Of a stretch of 41,351 bases of DNA, positions 7,387-15,450 are shown piece by piece. The notes beneath the pieces were generated by a model that did no database searches, had not been told where the DNA came from, and was given only the letters and a program-made list of their open reading frames with translations. Both the position numbers and the translations under genes were made by a program. This DNA is from Alphaproteobacteria bacterium (GTDB lineage Bacteria > Pseudomonadota > Alphaproteobacteria > UBA6615): positions 1-41,351 of the forward strand of contig JAJFJA010000014.1 of the NCBI GenBank assembly GCA_021774445.1, in the 5' to 3' direction. Position 1 is the first letter of the stretch; each line of letters starts with the position of its first letter.

Positions 7387-8903
7387 GGCAGCCTCCCCTG
7401 ATAGACAGGGGCAAGCTGCTCGTAGCTGGCGCGGAAACGTGCGTAGCCCGCGTCATACAACGCGCCGCGCGCGCTATTTGGCTCGACCCGCTCGCCCAGA
7501 CTGACGAAGCGTTCGGGTCCGGCCCAGTCGTCACTCAGTCCCACACCCATCACCGCCATCCAGGCGGCGCCCAGGCATGACCCCGGATGCCCATCGAGCA
7601 ATTGCACCGGCTCTTGCAATATGTCCGACACGATCTGCATCCATAAGCGCGACTGCGCGCCGCCGTCGGAGGCAAGGTAGCGCGTTGTTGGATGCCCCAT
7701 ATCGTTGAACACCGCCACATGGTGCCGAAAGGCGTAGCCGAACCCTTCCAACAAGGCCCGCCACACATGCGCCAGCCGATGGTTCAGGCTCAACCCGGTG
7801 ATGGTGCCGCGCGCCTGCGCATCATGCAGCGGCGTCTTTTCGCCAAGAAAGTAGGGAATGACCTGAACGCCCTCGGCACCCGCGCCAATCTCCGCTGCGA
7901 GATTGTCGAGGTGGGCATGGATCGTCAGCCCCTGGCTTTGCGCTGCCGGCATTTCGCCATAAGCGAAATGATCGGCAAACCAGTTGAGCGCCGACCCGCC
8001 CGAAGCCATACAACCGTTAGGCATGTAAAGGCCCGGCACCAAATGGTAATCCAGGAACATGCGCCGGTCGGGCGTGACCTTGTCCGTGGCGATTAGAATG
8101 TCGGTCGAACCACCGAATTTCAGCAACACGTCGCCTGATTTGGTTATTCCCGCCGCATAGGCCGATGCGATATGGTCCGCGGCCCCGCCAACCACCGCGG
8201 TCCCCTCCATCAGGCCAAGCGCCTTTGCCGCCTGCCTCGTCAACCCGCCCGAAACCTCGTGCGACGCGATGACCGGAGGGATCGCCGACCGCGGCACATG
8301 GGCAAGCTCGATAAGCGCGCTCGACAATTCATTTTCCTGCACGGCCAGGAAACCCGCCTCAAGTGCCCAATTCTGGTCGACGGCGCGGCGTCCCGTCAGG
8401 CGCCAGTTGATATAGTCATAGGAGCCCAACACGGTCGCAATTTGCGCGAAAACCTCGGGTTCATGCTTCTCGATCCAACGGAGTTTGGCCGAGACCAATT
8501 GCTGATTGATGCCGTTGCCGGCAATCGAGACGAAATCCGCTTCGGAGATTTCCGCCAGCAGATCGGCCACTTCCTCGCCGCACCTGCCGTCCGATTGCTG
8601 AATGGCGGGCCGCAGCACCCGTCCGTCTCCGTCCAGCAGCACCACTGCCGGCAGCATACCGGTCACGCCGATCCCCTGGATCTCTTGCGCTGTTATGGCC
8701 GCCTCTTTGAGTAATTCCGGAACGATGGCACAGACATTGACCCACCATTCCTCCGGATCCTCCTCCGCCCATCCCGGTTGTGGCGAATGCAACGCGACCG
8801 GTCGCGATGCCAACGCCAGCACCTCGCCGGGTGGCCGGATGAGGATCCCGATCGTCGACGTGGTGCCGATATCGATGCCGACGGCACAGGTCACTGGCGG
8901 CAC
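7383..8903 (-). CDS. FGGY-family carbohydrate kinase (xylulokinase-like)
   Basis: This 506-residue FGGY kinase phosphorylates a ketose or polyol with ATP in the cytoplasm. The N-terminal phosphate motif is AVGIDIGTTSTIG. The sugar-side region has GSYDYINWRLTGR, where the Asp is the expected catalytic base. The ATP domain contains GGAADHIASAYAAG, KFGGSTDILIA and YLASDGGAQSRLWMQIV. Overall it is closest to the xylulokinase group, but the sugar is unknown. The GTG at 8903 immediately follows the BtpA-family stop. A second in-frame GTG at 8894 has AGGTG six bases upstream and may be the true start, three residues shorter. Confidence 0.88.
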   Translation of the reverse strand: MPPVTCAVGIDIGTTSTIGILIRPPGEVLALASRPVALHSPQPGWAEEDPEEWWVNVCAIVPELLKEAAITAQEIQGIGVTGMLPAVVLLDGDGRVLRPAIQQSDGRCGEEVADLLAEISEADFVSIAGNGINQQLVSAKLRWIEKHEPEVFAQIATVLGSYDYINWRLTGRRAVDQNWALEAGFLAVQENELSSALIELAHVPRSAIPPVIASHEVSGGLTRQAAKALGLMEGTAVVGGAADHIASAYAAGITKSGDVLLKFGGSTDILIATDKVTPDRRMFLDYHLVPGLYMPNGCMASGGSALNWFADHFAYGEMPAAQSQGLTIHAHLDNLAAEIGAGAEGVQVIPYFLGEKTPLHDAQARGTITGLSLNHRLAHVWRALLEGFGYAFRHHVAVFNDMGHPTTRYLASDGGAQSRLWMQIVSDILQEPVQLLDGHPGSCLGAAWMAVMGVGLSDDWAGPERFVSLGERVEPNSARGALYDAGYARFRASYEQLAPVYQGRLP

Positions 8904-9704
8904 CTATCGTAAGGCGTTGACGACATCCATAAACCTCTTGACGCGATCACCGTCGACAGGGTTCCAAGTATCGCCATCCACCTTGAAATGGGTGCCGATA
9001 ACGCAACCCTGGGCAACCGCCATCACCTCTTCCACATTGCTAAGATTGACGCCTGTATTGGCAAATACCGGCACTTCGGTCACCGCCTCGGCAACCTTGC
9101 GAAGGTCTGAGGCATCGGCCGGCTGTCCCGTGATCGGCCCGGAAACGAGAATGGCGTCCGCCATCGACGAGAAGACCGCGCTCTTGGCCCGCAACTCGAT
9201 TGGCCTTTGGTCCAGCGGATGCGCGAATTCGGCGTTGATATTGAACAGGAACTTCATGCCCGGCTGACCAAGATTACGGCGCAGGCGTGCCGGTGTCGCG
9301 CAGTCGGGCGCCCAAACACCCATGTCCGAGGCGAATACGCCGGTGAAGATCTCGCGCACGAAGGCGGCGCCTGTCGCCGCTGCAATAGCGACCGAGGCAG
9401 TGGGGTCCCATAGATAGTTGACCCCGAACGGCAACCGCAGAGCCGCCTTTGCCGCGCAAACAACGGCGGTCATAGCGGCCAGGCTCTCCGGCGTTGCCTG
9501 CATCAGGTACGGCCTGTCGTTTTCGTTGCCGAACATGATGGCGTCGACGCCGCCCGCTTGCAGTCCGACGATATCGCCAACGACATCATCGACCAGCTTG
9601 TTCATGCCGCCGTCGGCATCGTAGAGCGGCGAGCCCGGCAGCGCCCCGATATGGGCCATGGCGATCACCGCTTTCGATTTATCGCCGAGGAAATCGAAAA
9701 TCAT
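8904..9704 (-). CDS. BtpA/SgcQ family protein
   Basis: This 266-residue protein belongs to the BtpA/SgcQ family, predicted TIM-barrel proteins. The recognisable start is AVIAMAHIGALPGSPLY, followed by GGVDAIMFGNENDRPY, FGVNYLWDPTASVAIAAATG, AFVREIFTGVF and the C-terminal VPVFANTGVNLSNVEEVMAVA. BtpA itself was linked to photosystem I accumulation in cyanobacteria, but in most bacteria these genes sit with sugar transport and kinase genes and their reaction is not established. The context suggests an aldolase- or epimerase-like step on the imported sugar. AAGGAGA precedes the ATG, which overlaps the DeoR stop by four bases. Confidence 0.85.
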   Translation of the reverse strand: MIFDFLGDKSKAVIAMAHIGALPGSPLYDADGGMNKLVDDVVGDIVGLQAGGVDAIMFGNENDRPYLMQATPESLAAMTAVVCAAKAALRLPFGVNYLWDPTASVAIAAATGAAFVREIFTGVFASDMGVWAPDCATPARLRRNLGQPGMKFLFNINAEFAHPLDQRPIELRAKSAVFSSMADAILVSGPITGQPADASDLRKVAEAVTEVPVFANTGVNLSNVEEVMAVAQGCVIGTHFKVDGDTWNPVDGDRVKRFMDVVNALR

Positions 9705-10549
9705 TGTGTCTCCTTGGGTCGAGGATCTTCGTCGGCGACGAGAATATCCACCCGTGCCGCCTTGAGTTGAGCGCCGAGATGGCCTGTCGGCAATCGATCC
9801 GTGACCAGCAGATCAAGCGCTTGCAGCGCGCAGATCTTGACCACCGACATGCTGTTGAATTTGGAACTGTCTACGAGCGCGACCTTCTTGTGCGAGCGCG
9901 CGACGAGGATTTGCTTGATCTCCGTATCTTCAAGCGAATAGTCGTAAATCCCATCGTCGGCCATGCTGGCGGCACCAATGAACGCCCAATCAAAGCGGAA
10001 GCTCTCAAGCTGCTTCTGAGTAATAGAGCCGATGATCGAGGGTTCGGAGCCGCGAATTTCCCCACCTGGCAGATACACACGCGGCGCGCCCGTCGACAGC
10101 AATAGCGCGATCTTCAGGCTGTTTGTGAACACCCGCACATCCGTGTCCATCAGCGCCTGAGCCAGACACAGCGTCGTCGAGCCAATATCGATGGCGACGG
10201 TCTGGTTCGTCGATATCAAGCTTGCGGCCAGCCGGCCAATCTTGATCTTTGCCGCATGGTTACGCTGGATGCGCTCGTCGAGCCCGGGCTCAACCAGGTC
10301 GACTCGTCGTATCTTACTGCCCGAGACGGAAATTGCCCCGCCATGGGCGCGGATGACCGCGCCCTGACTAGCCAGGAGATCCAGATCCCGCCGGATAGTC
10401 ATTTCCGATACGCCCAGCGCGCCGCCAAGTTCCGAGATTGAGATGAACCCGGCGGCCCCCAGCCTCTCGACGATCGACTTCTGCCGCTCGCCTGCAGAAA
10501 TACGCGCCCGGGGGGCACGCGCACCATCGTCGCTGCGAGCAGCTTTCAT
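9701..10549 (-). CDS. DeoR/GlpR family transcriptional regulator
   Basis: This 282-residue DeoR-family repressor has an N-terminal winged helix (GERQKSIVERLGAAGFISIS, then LGVSEMTIRRDLDLLASQGA) with the family signature, and a C-terminal sugar-phosphate sensing domain (IDIGSTTLCLAQAL, NSLKIALLL, DSSKFNS). Members usually respond to phosphorylated sugars, which fits the kinase two genes downstream. ATG 10549 is chosen because GGAG lies eight bases upstream; a GTG nine bases earlier falls on that ribosome-binding sequence. First gene of the leftward operon and divergent from the SDR gene, so it probably controls both. Confidence 0.9.
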   Translation of the reverse strand: MKAARSDDGARAPRARISAGERQKSIVERLGAAGFISISELGGALGVSEMTIRRDLDLLASQGAVIRAHGGAISVSGSKIRRVDLVEPGLDERIQRNHAAKIKIGRLAASLISTNQTVAIDIGSTTLCLAQALMDTDVRVFTNSLKIALLLSTGAPRVYLPGGEIRGSEPSIIGSITQKQLESFRFDWAFIGAASMADDGIYDYSLEDTEIKQILVARSHKKVALVDSSKFNSMSVVKICALQALDLLVTDRLPTGHLGAQLKAARVDILVADEDPRPKETQ

Positions 10550-10591
10550 AAGCGACACTCCAAATACGAAGTGATATTCTGCACAAAATAG

Positions 10592-10627
10592 TGTTCTATT
10601 TCAATCAGATTTGTTACCAATCGAACA
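10592..10627. promoter_or_regulatory. Candidate DeoR-family operator between divergent genes
   Basis: In the 113-base gap between the DeoR and SDR starts, TGTTCTATT (10592-10600) and AATCGAACA (10619-10627) form an inverted repeat matching at 8 of 9 positions with an 18-base spacer. The half-site resembles the TGTTCG-type half-sites known for GlpR, a DeoR-family repressor. The spacer is longer than in the E. coli GlpR site, so this is only a suggestion. Confidence 0.3.
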
Positions 10628-10662
10628 TAGCTTTCGCGATCCGTGGGGACCAGGAGTGGACT

Positions 10663-11427
10663 ATGAGAGACCAGATCGTCCTGATTACCGGCGCGGCCAA
10701 CGGCATAGGACGCGCTTCGGCCCAAGCTTTTTCCGCCAAGGGCGCCCGCGTCGTCGTCACTGATATCGATGAAGCGGGCGCCCGGTCTGTGGCTGCGGAA
10801 ATCGGTGCGGGGGCGCTGGCCTACCGGCTCGACGTAACCGACCGGCAATCCATAGAGTCCGCCTTTACGGCAGCGGCAGCCGCCATCGGCCCCATTTCCA
10901 TCGTCCACGCCAATGCCGGCGTCTCAAATATGAAACGCGCTGTCGATCTCAGCGAGGACGACTGGGATTTCAATTTCAACATCAACGCAAAAGGCGTCTT
11001 TCTCACCAATCAGACCGCGGTTCGCCATTTCCAGAAAAACAATATCGCCGGGGCCATCGTCAACACCGCTTCGCTCGCCGCTAAGGTCGGCGCCCCTTTC
11101 CTGGCCCATTACTCGGCCAGTAAGTTCGCTGTTCTCGGTTGGACCCAGGCGCTGGCCCGCGAAGTCGCGCCGCAAGGCATTCGCGTCAACGCCGTCTGTC
11201 CGGGGTTTGTCCAGACCCTCATGCAGGAGCGGGAATTGGCATGGGAGGCCGAGCTCACCCGGTCCACACCCGCCGCGGTTCGTCAGTCCTATATCGACCA
11301 GACTCCCCTCGGCCGGATCGAAACGCCCGAGGATGTCGCCGACGTGGTTGTTTTTCTGGCCTCGGACGCGGCGCGCTTCATGACCGGACAGGGAATCAAT
11401 GTGACCGGCGGCGTCTACATGACCTAA
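10663..11427 (+). CDS. SDR family oxidoreductase
   Basis: This 254-residue classical short-chain dehydrogenase carries out an NAD(P)-dependent alcohol/ketone conversion. The cofactor loop is TGAANGIG, the structural motif is ANAGVS, and the catalytic residues are the Ser in NTASLAAK and the Tyr and Lys in YSASK. An acidic residue after the second strand (VVVTDIDEAG) favours NAD over NADP. ATG 10663 follows AGGAG at the right distance. The gene is divergent from the DeoR/kinase/ABC operon. The simplest reading is that it oxidises the imported polyol to a ketose for the FGGY kinase. Confidence 0.88.
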   Translation: MRDQIVLITGAANGIGRASAQAFSAKGARVVVTDIDEAGARSVAAEIGAGALAYRLDVTDRQSIESAFTAAAAAIGPISIVHANAGVSNMKRAVDLSEDDWDFNFNINAKGVFLTNQTAVRHFQKNNIAGAIVNTASLAAKVGAPFLAHYSASKFAVLGWTQALAREVAPQGIRVNAVCPGFVQTLMQERELAWEAELTRSTPAAVRQSYIDQTPLGRIETPEDVADVVVFLASDAARFMTGQGINVTGGVYMT

Positions 11428-11532
11428 CCGAGGTAACTGACTATCCGGCGTGAGGGGACGTGAAGGTTATGCGGATATTAACCATCGCGAACTAGTGGTG
11501 GGCGTGGCTAAGCTCGCAATTCCGGGGACCAT

Positions 11533-12597
11533 GTGACCTGCTCGAGAATGCCTGACGGCAAGATCCTCATATTCATGCAGCACGGCCGCAGCGCCGGCAA
11601 CGCGCTCTGCGCGATCCTGCAAGAAGAGTTCGGCGACGAGAATTTTTTCAAGCTTGGCGCCTACGATAACATAACCAAAGACCATTCGGATTTCCTAGCC
11701 GCCGCCGGCGCAAACCGGCACCAAGTCTATGGCGGCCATTTCTGCTACGGCATCCACCGCCACCTGGCAGCCGCCGCCGACTACATCACGACCCTAAGGG
11801 AACCTGTCGAGCGCGCACTCTCCAACTATGAAGCGTGGGGACGCGGCCGTGGTTACACCATCGACCAATGGCTGGATCACGACTACGACTCCAACGATGG
11901 CATGGTCAAACGGCACATTGGCGTCGGCGAAAACGACGGTCAGCCATACGACTATCTGCAGGATCGGGTGCTCGACGAAGATCTCGCGATAACGGAGGCC
12001 CATCTGCAGCAAGCGATCGCGGCCATCGAGCGCGATTTCGCACTCGTGCTCTTGCATAGCCATCTCATTGAAAGCACGGTCATGCTGCAGCGGCACTATC
12101 GCACGCGCCCGCTTTTTTCTATTCGCCGGCAGTTCCACAACCACCTGCTGCATCCAATCCGGGTCGAAAATTATCCGTCCCGAGTTATCGATAAAATCCA
12201 TGAGAAGAATCGTTTCGACCGAATACTTTACGAAGAGTTTCGTAAGCGCTTCCTGAAACAGCTTGCGGCGCTGCCTGACGATTTCCATGAGGAAGTCCGG
12301 ATCATGAAAATGCTCACAACGATCCTCTCGGAGCGCGGCGTCCAAATGATGGACGAGCAGCAAATTCTCGATCGCCTGACCGCCGGCCTCAACCAACTTC
12401 TCCAAGTCGGCCGCACCGCCGACGCGGTTCAGGTACTACGGCGCCTCACGGTAAAGGATTGTATGGATCGGAGCTTCTGTCTCAAGGCCATCGAGATCAT
12501 CAAGCAAATCGGTTCACCGGAAGATCTCGCCACCGAAGCCGCGATATATCAGGCGCGCTTCGGTCAAGACCCCGCACTACAAGCCTTAGTCGCGTAG
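11533..12597 (+). CDS. Sulfotransferase-like protein (paralogue 1)
   Basis: This 354-residue protein looks like a PAPS-dependent sulfotransferase of the family 2 (2-O-sulfotransferase-like) group. FMQHGRSAGNAL occupies the place of the 5'-phosphosulfate loop (compare PKTAGTS), and TLREPVERALSNYEAW matches the 3'-phosphate motif (R..V.R..S.Y). The last 90 residues are helical and end in GSPEDLATEAAIY. It is homologous along its full length to the gene at 14323. The start is GTG with GGGG upstream; an ATG at 11548 is an alternative. It ends 5 bases from the convergent oxygenase gene. The acceptor is unknown; a surface or flagellar glycan is inferred from neighbours. Confidence 0.65.
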   Translation: MTCSRMPDGKILIFMQHGRSAGNALCAILQEEFGDENFFKLGAYDNITKDHSDFLAAAGANRHQVYGGHFCYGIHRHLAAAADYITTLREPVERALSNYEAWGRGRGYTIDQWLDHDYDSNDGMVKRHIGVGENDGQPYDYLQDRVLDEDLAITEAHLQQAIAAIERDFALVLLHSHLIESTVMLQRHYRTRPLFSIRRQFHNHLLHPIRVENYPSRVIDKIHEKNRFDRILYEEFRKRFLKQLAALPDDFHEEVRIMKMLTTILSERGVQMMDEQQILDRLTAGLNQLLQVGRTADAVQVLRRLTVKDCMDRSFCLKAIEIIKQIGSPEDLATEAAIYQARFGQDPALQALVA

Positions 12598-12602
12598 CCG
12601 AA

Positions 12603-13460
12603 TCACGCGACTTGTGGAAACTGGCCGATTTCAGCGTTGCACATATAGCCGTAATTGGACGCCAGGAAAGCCCGCCAATCCGCCGGCGCCGGGATAATCC
12701 CCACCGACATCAGCACACGCTTGCCATGCGTCGGTGGAATACCCTTGTGCAGTACCTGCCCAGGCGAGAACGCCGCGGCCTCACCTCGTTCCGGACTGAG
12801 ACGTTCAGGCACGAACCCAATCCCATGAAGGCGCGCCAGTTCGGTCAAGTCCGCAACGCGCTGGGGCCTTGGGCAATACACATATCCAGCCCGACGAAAG
12901 TGGGCCGTCGTCGCCATATCCAGGAACTCGGTCGCACCGTCATGCTCGTCCCGGCCTGTCAGGTAGACCAGCAGTTTCACATACGGTGTCGGCGCGACAT
13001 CGCAGTGCCAGTTGAAGGAAAGGCCTTCAGGTCGGGTGAGCACATCATCGGTTACCGGCGTCGATACACTGAAATCGACAAACAACACGCCGTACAGACA
13101 ATTGAAGAAGCGGCGCAACGCCGTGTCCAGCGGTCCGGCAAACATCTCTTCGAACAGCGTGTCGACCTCAGCCCGACTCAGGTCTTTTGGACTCAAAGCG
13201 CCGCCACCTTGATCTATGCGATCGACCAGCGTTGCACTCGTCGCTGCCGACAAGACCGGAATTCGGGCAAAGCCATTGCGCGAAAGCGGGTCGAGCGCCC
13301 CGAGGTCGCCCCGCCGAGCTTTATCCATACAGGCGAGGTGGTGGCGTTTGTACCCGAGCTCGATATCATAACGAAAGGTAATCGCCTCGGCTGCAAGCGG
13401 ATCGTATTCCAATGCCTCGTCGCCACAGCGCTCGAAGGCCGTCGCAGCTCGCACACTCAT
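12603..13460 (-). CDS. 2-oxoglutarate/Fe(II)-dependent oxygenase-like protein
   Basis: This 285-residue protein shows the pattern of 2OG-Fe(II) dioxygenases. FNWHCDVAPTPYVKLLVYL carries the HxD metal pair, TGRDEHDGATEFL matches the strand following it, and VLHKGIPPTHGKRVLMSVG offers the distal His and the Arg for 2-oxoglutarate. It is the only minus-strand gene in this stretch, convergent with sulfotransferase paralogue 1 and divergent from the methyltransferase. GGAG lies eight bases before the ATG. It might hydroxylate a sugar, lipid or amino acid in the same modification pathway; the substrate is unknown. Confidence 0.65.
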   Translation of the reverse strand: MSVRAATAFERCGDEALEYDPLAAEAITFRYDIELGYKRHHLACMDKARRGDLGALDPLSRNGFARIPVLSAATSATLVDRIDQGGGALSPKDLSRAEVDTLFEEMFAGPLDTALRRFFNCLYGVLFVDFSVSTPVTDDVLTRPEGLSFNWHCDVAPTPYVKLLVYLTGRDEHDGATEFLDMATTAHFRRAGYVYCPRPQRVADLTELARLHGIGFVPERLSPERGEAAAFSPGQVLHKGIPPTHGKRVLMSVGIIPAPADWRAFLASNYGYMCNAEIGQFPQVA

Positions 13461-13509
13461 GCCTATAACTCCAGTCCGGCAATCGAAAAAGCACTTTGGC
13501 CCGACATGG

Positions 13510-13524
13510 TTAATAGATTATTAG
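13510..13524 (+). promoter_or_regulatory. Imperfect CtrA-like box upstream of the methyltransferase gene
   Basis: TTAA-TAGATTA-TTAG matches the CtrA recognition pattern TTAA-N7-TTAA at seven of eight defined bases. It lies 54 bases before the methyltransferase start, in the gap between divergent genes. If real, CtrA would tie the modification genes to motility control. Confidence 0.3.
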
Positions 13525-13577
13525 CGATTATCTCATAGCACTGACCGTTCCGCCGGTCCGCGCCTTTAGGAGGTCTT

Positions 13578-14312
13578 ATGAGCACATCCTGGGATGTCCA
13601 ACAGGTCGTCGTTGATACCGGCGCCCTTGAGAGAGAGCGTCCGATTCTCGACAAATACGCCGACGATAAGAAAGCCGGCTATGTCCGCTACTATGCTGAA
13701 CGCCAAGACCACATTATGCGGGCCCAACCTCTCCTATGGGAGCAGGTCGACAAGAGTTTTCAGTTCCAGTACCTCAAGACCCACGGCTTGAAGCCCGAGC
13801 ACCGTTTCCTGGAATATGGCTGCGGCACCGCGTCGGCTGGCAAGCACATCATCGATTACCTACAGCCCCAGAAATATGTCGGCGTGGACATTTCGGCGGA
13901 GTCCATTCGTATCGGTTGGATGATTCTTGCCAAATACGAACTCTTCAAGAAAGGTCCGGTGCTGCACGTTATCCCCGCTGGCGATCTGGCACCGCTGAAA
14001 GGGCTGACATTCGATACCATTTGGGCGCAATCCGTATTCACCCATTGCCCGCCCGACATCGTCAAACAGATCTTCAACAACCTGAAACCTCACATTAGCG
14101 AGGGTGGATGTTTCTACGCCACCATCAGCCGCATTGAAGAAGGCATCGTGCAGAAGCAGTTCCACGATTGGTATTACACCCTGGAATTCTTCGACAGCGC
14201 CGCGCCCGAATGTGGTTACGACTACGAGGTAATGGAGGACTGGGTGCACCCCGCCGACTACCTCGCCAAGGGGTTTTCCAAGGACACCTTGTTGCGCTTC
14301 ACGCCGCGTTAG
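13578..14312 (+). CDS. SAM-dependent class I methyltransferase
   Basis: This 244-residue Rossmann-fold methyltransferase has motif I FLEYGCGTASAG, the acidic loop after strand 2 in YVGVDISAESI, and a later strand FDTIWAQSVFTH. A helical N-terminal segment of about 75 residues precedes the fold. AGGAGG lies six bases before the ATG, one of the strongest ribosome-binding sites in the window. It lies 10 bases before sulfotransferase paralogue 2, so the two are probably co-transcribed. The target is unknown; O- or N-methylation of a glycan sugar is an inference. Confidence 0.8.
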   Translation: MSTSWDVQQVVVDTGALERERPILDKYADDKKAGYVRYYAERQDHIMRAQPLLWEQVDKSFQFQYLKTHGLKPEHRFLEYGCGTASAGKHIIDYLQPQKYVGVDISAESIRIGWMILAKYELFKKGPVLHVIPAGDLAPLKGLTFDTIWAQSVFTHCPPDIVKQIFNNLKPHISEGGCFYATISRIEEGIVQKQFHDWYYTLEFFDSAAPECGYDYEVMEDWVHPADYLAKGFSKDTLLRFTPR

Positions 14313-14322
14313 GCTGGCAGCC

Positions 14323-15423
14323 ATGGCACAGGCCGAGACCTATGGCGCGCCGCCGCGGGACAAGACCCTGATCTTCCTGCAGCATGGTCGCACCGCCGGC
14401 AACGCCACCATCAGCGTGTTCGAGGACGAGTTCGGCCCCAGTGGTTTGTTCAAGATCGGCATTCGCGGCGACGTTACCAAGACCTATCAAGATTTCCGCA
14501 AAGCCGCGGCGGCCGACGACTATCGCCTCTACATGGGTCATTTCTATTTTGGCATCCATCGGCACATCGCCGGCCCAAGTGAGTATTTCACCACCCTGCG
14601 CAACCCGGTGGAACGCGTGCTATCCAACTATGAAGCATGGGGCTCTTGCCAGGGGCTGAGCCTGCGCGACTGGCTGGCGATCGACTACGAATCAAACAAT
14701 GGGATGGTCAAGCGCCTTTGCGGCATCGGCGAACTTGACGGCGCGCCATACGACTACATCCGCGACGCAACCTGCGACAACAATATCGACGCGACTTTGG
14801 CAGACCTGGACCAAGCCGCCGCCAACATCGAAGCCCACATTCCGCTAGTACTCATCCATGGCCGGTTCGAACAAAACATGTTGCTGTTGCAGCGGCGCTA
14901 CGGAACCGGGCCGCTCTTTTCTCTGAATCGGCAACGCCAGAACCACTCCGTGATCCCGATCAGTCAGGACGCATACGACCCAGCGATTATCGACGAGATA
15001 AGACGCCGCAATGAACTCGACATCCAACTCTATGAGAAATTCCGGCACGCCTATGACGCGACGGTGTCGGATCTGGACGACGCATTCTTTGAGGAGCTGC
15101 GGCATATGGAAATGATCGCCCGGGTCGTCAGTCAACGCGGCATCCAACATATGCGCGACGAGGATGTACTGCAGCGCCTGACCGTCGCCGCCAACCAGCT
15201 CCTTGAAGCAGGCAAAGTCCAAGAGGTCATCGAGATACTCCGCCGCTTCAGTCGCAAGGGCAACGTCAGCGCGTCCTTCTGCCAGAATGTGCTGAACTTC
15301 TTCAGTCTTCAGGGCAGTCCGGACGATATCGCCAGCGAGGTCGATAATTACCGCCGCCGTTTTGGACAAGACGATTTCCTCGCCGCCTACACCCGGGATA
15401 CCGGTCTTGCGCTGCCGGCGTAA
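14323..15423 (+). CDS. Sulfotransferase-like protein (paralogue 2)
   Basis: This 366-residue homologue of the gene at 11533 has FLQHGRTAGNAT in the phosphosulfate-loop position and TLRNPVERVLSNYEAW in the 3'-phosphate motif. Other blocks shared with its paralogue include GHFYFGIHRH, NNGMVKR, PYDYIRD, LLQRRYGTGPLFSLNRQ and a C-terminal helical region ending SPDDIASEVDNYRRRFGQD. The homology covers the whole length, so the pair arose by duplication with the methyltransferase and oxygenase genes now between them. It lies 10 bases after the methyltransferase and 27 before neuC. Confidence 0.65.
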   Translation: MAQAETYGAPPRDKTLIFLQHGRTAGNATISVFEDEFGPSGLFKIGIRGDVTKTYQDFRKAAAADDYRLYMGHFYFGIHRHIAGPSEYFTTLRNPVERVLSNYEAWGSCQGLSLRDWLAIDYESNNGMVKRLCGIGELDGAPYDYIRDATCDNNIDATLADLDQAAANIEAHIPLVLIHGRFEQNMLLLQRRYGTGPLFSLNRQRQNHSVIPISQDAYDPAIIDEIRRRNELDIQLYEKFRHAYDATVSDLDDAFFEELRHMEMIARVVSQRGIQHMRDEDVLQRLTVAANQLLEAGKVQEVIEILRRFSRKGNVSASFCQNVLNFFSLQGSPDDIASEVDNYRRRFGQDDFLAAYTRDTGLALPA

Positions 15424-15450
15424 TCGTCAACAAACCAGCGATCTCTGACC

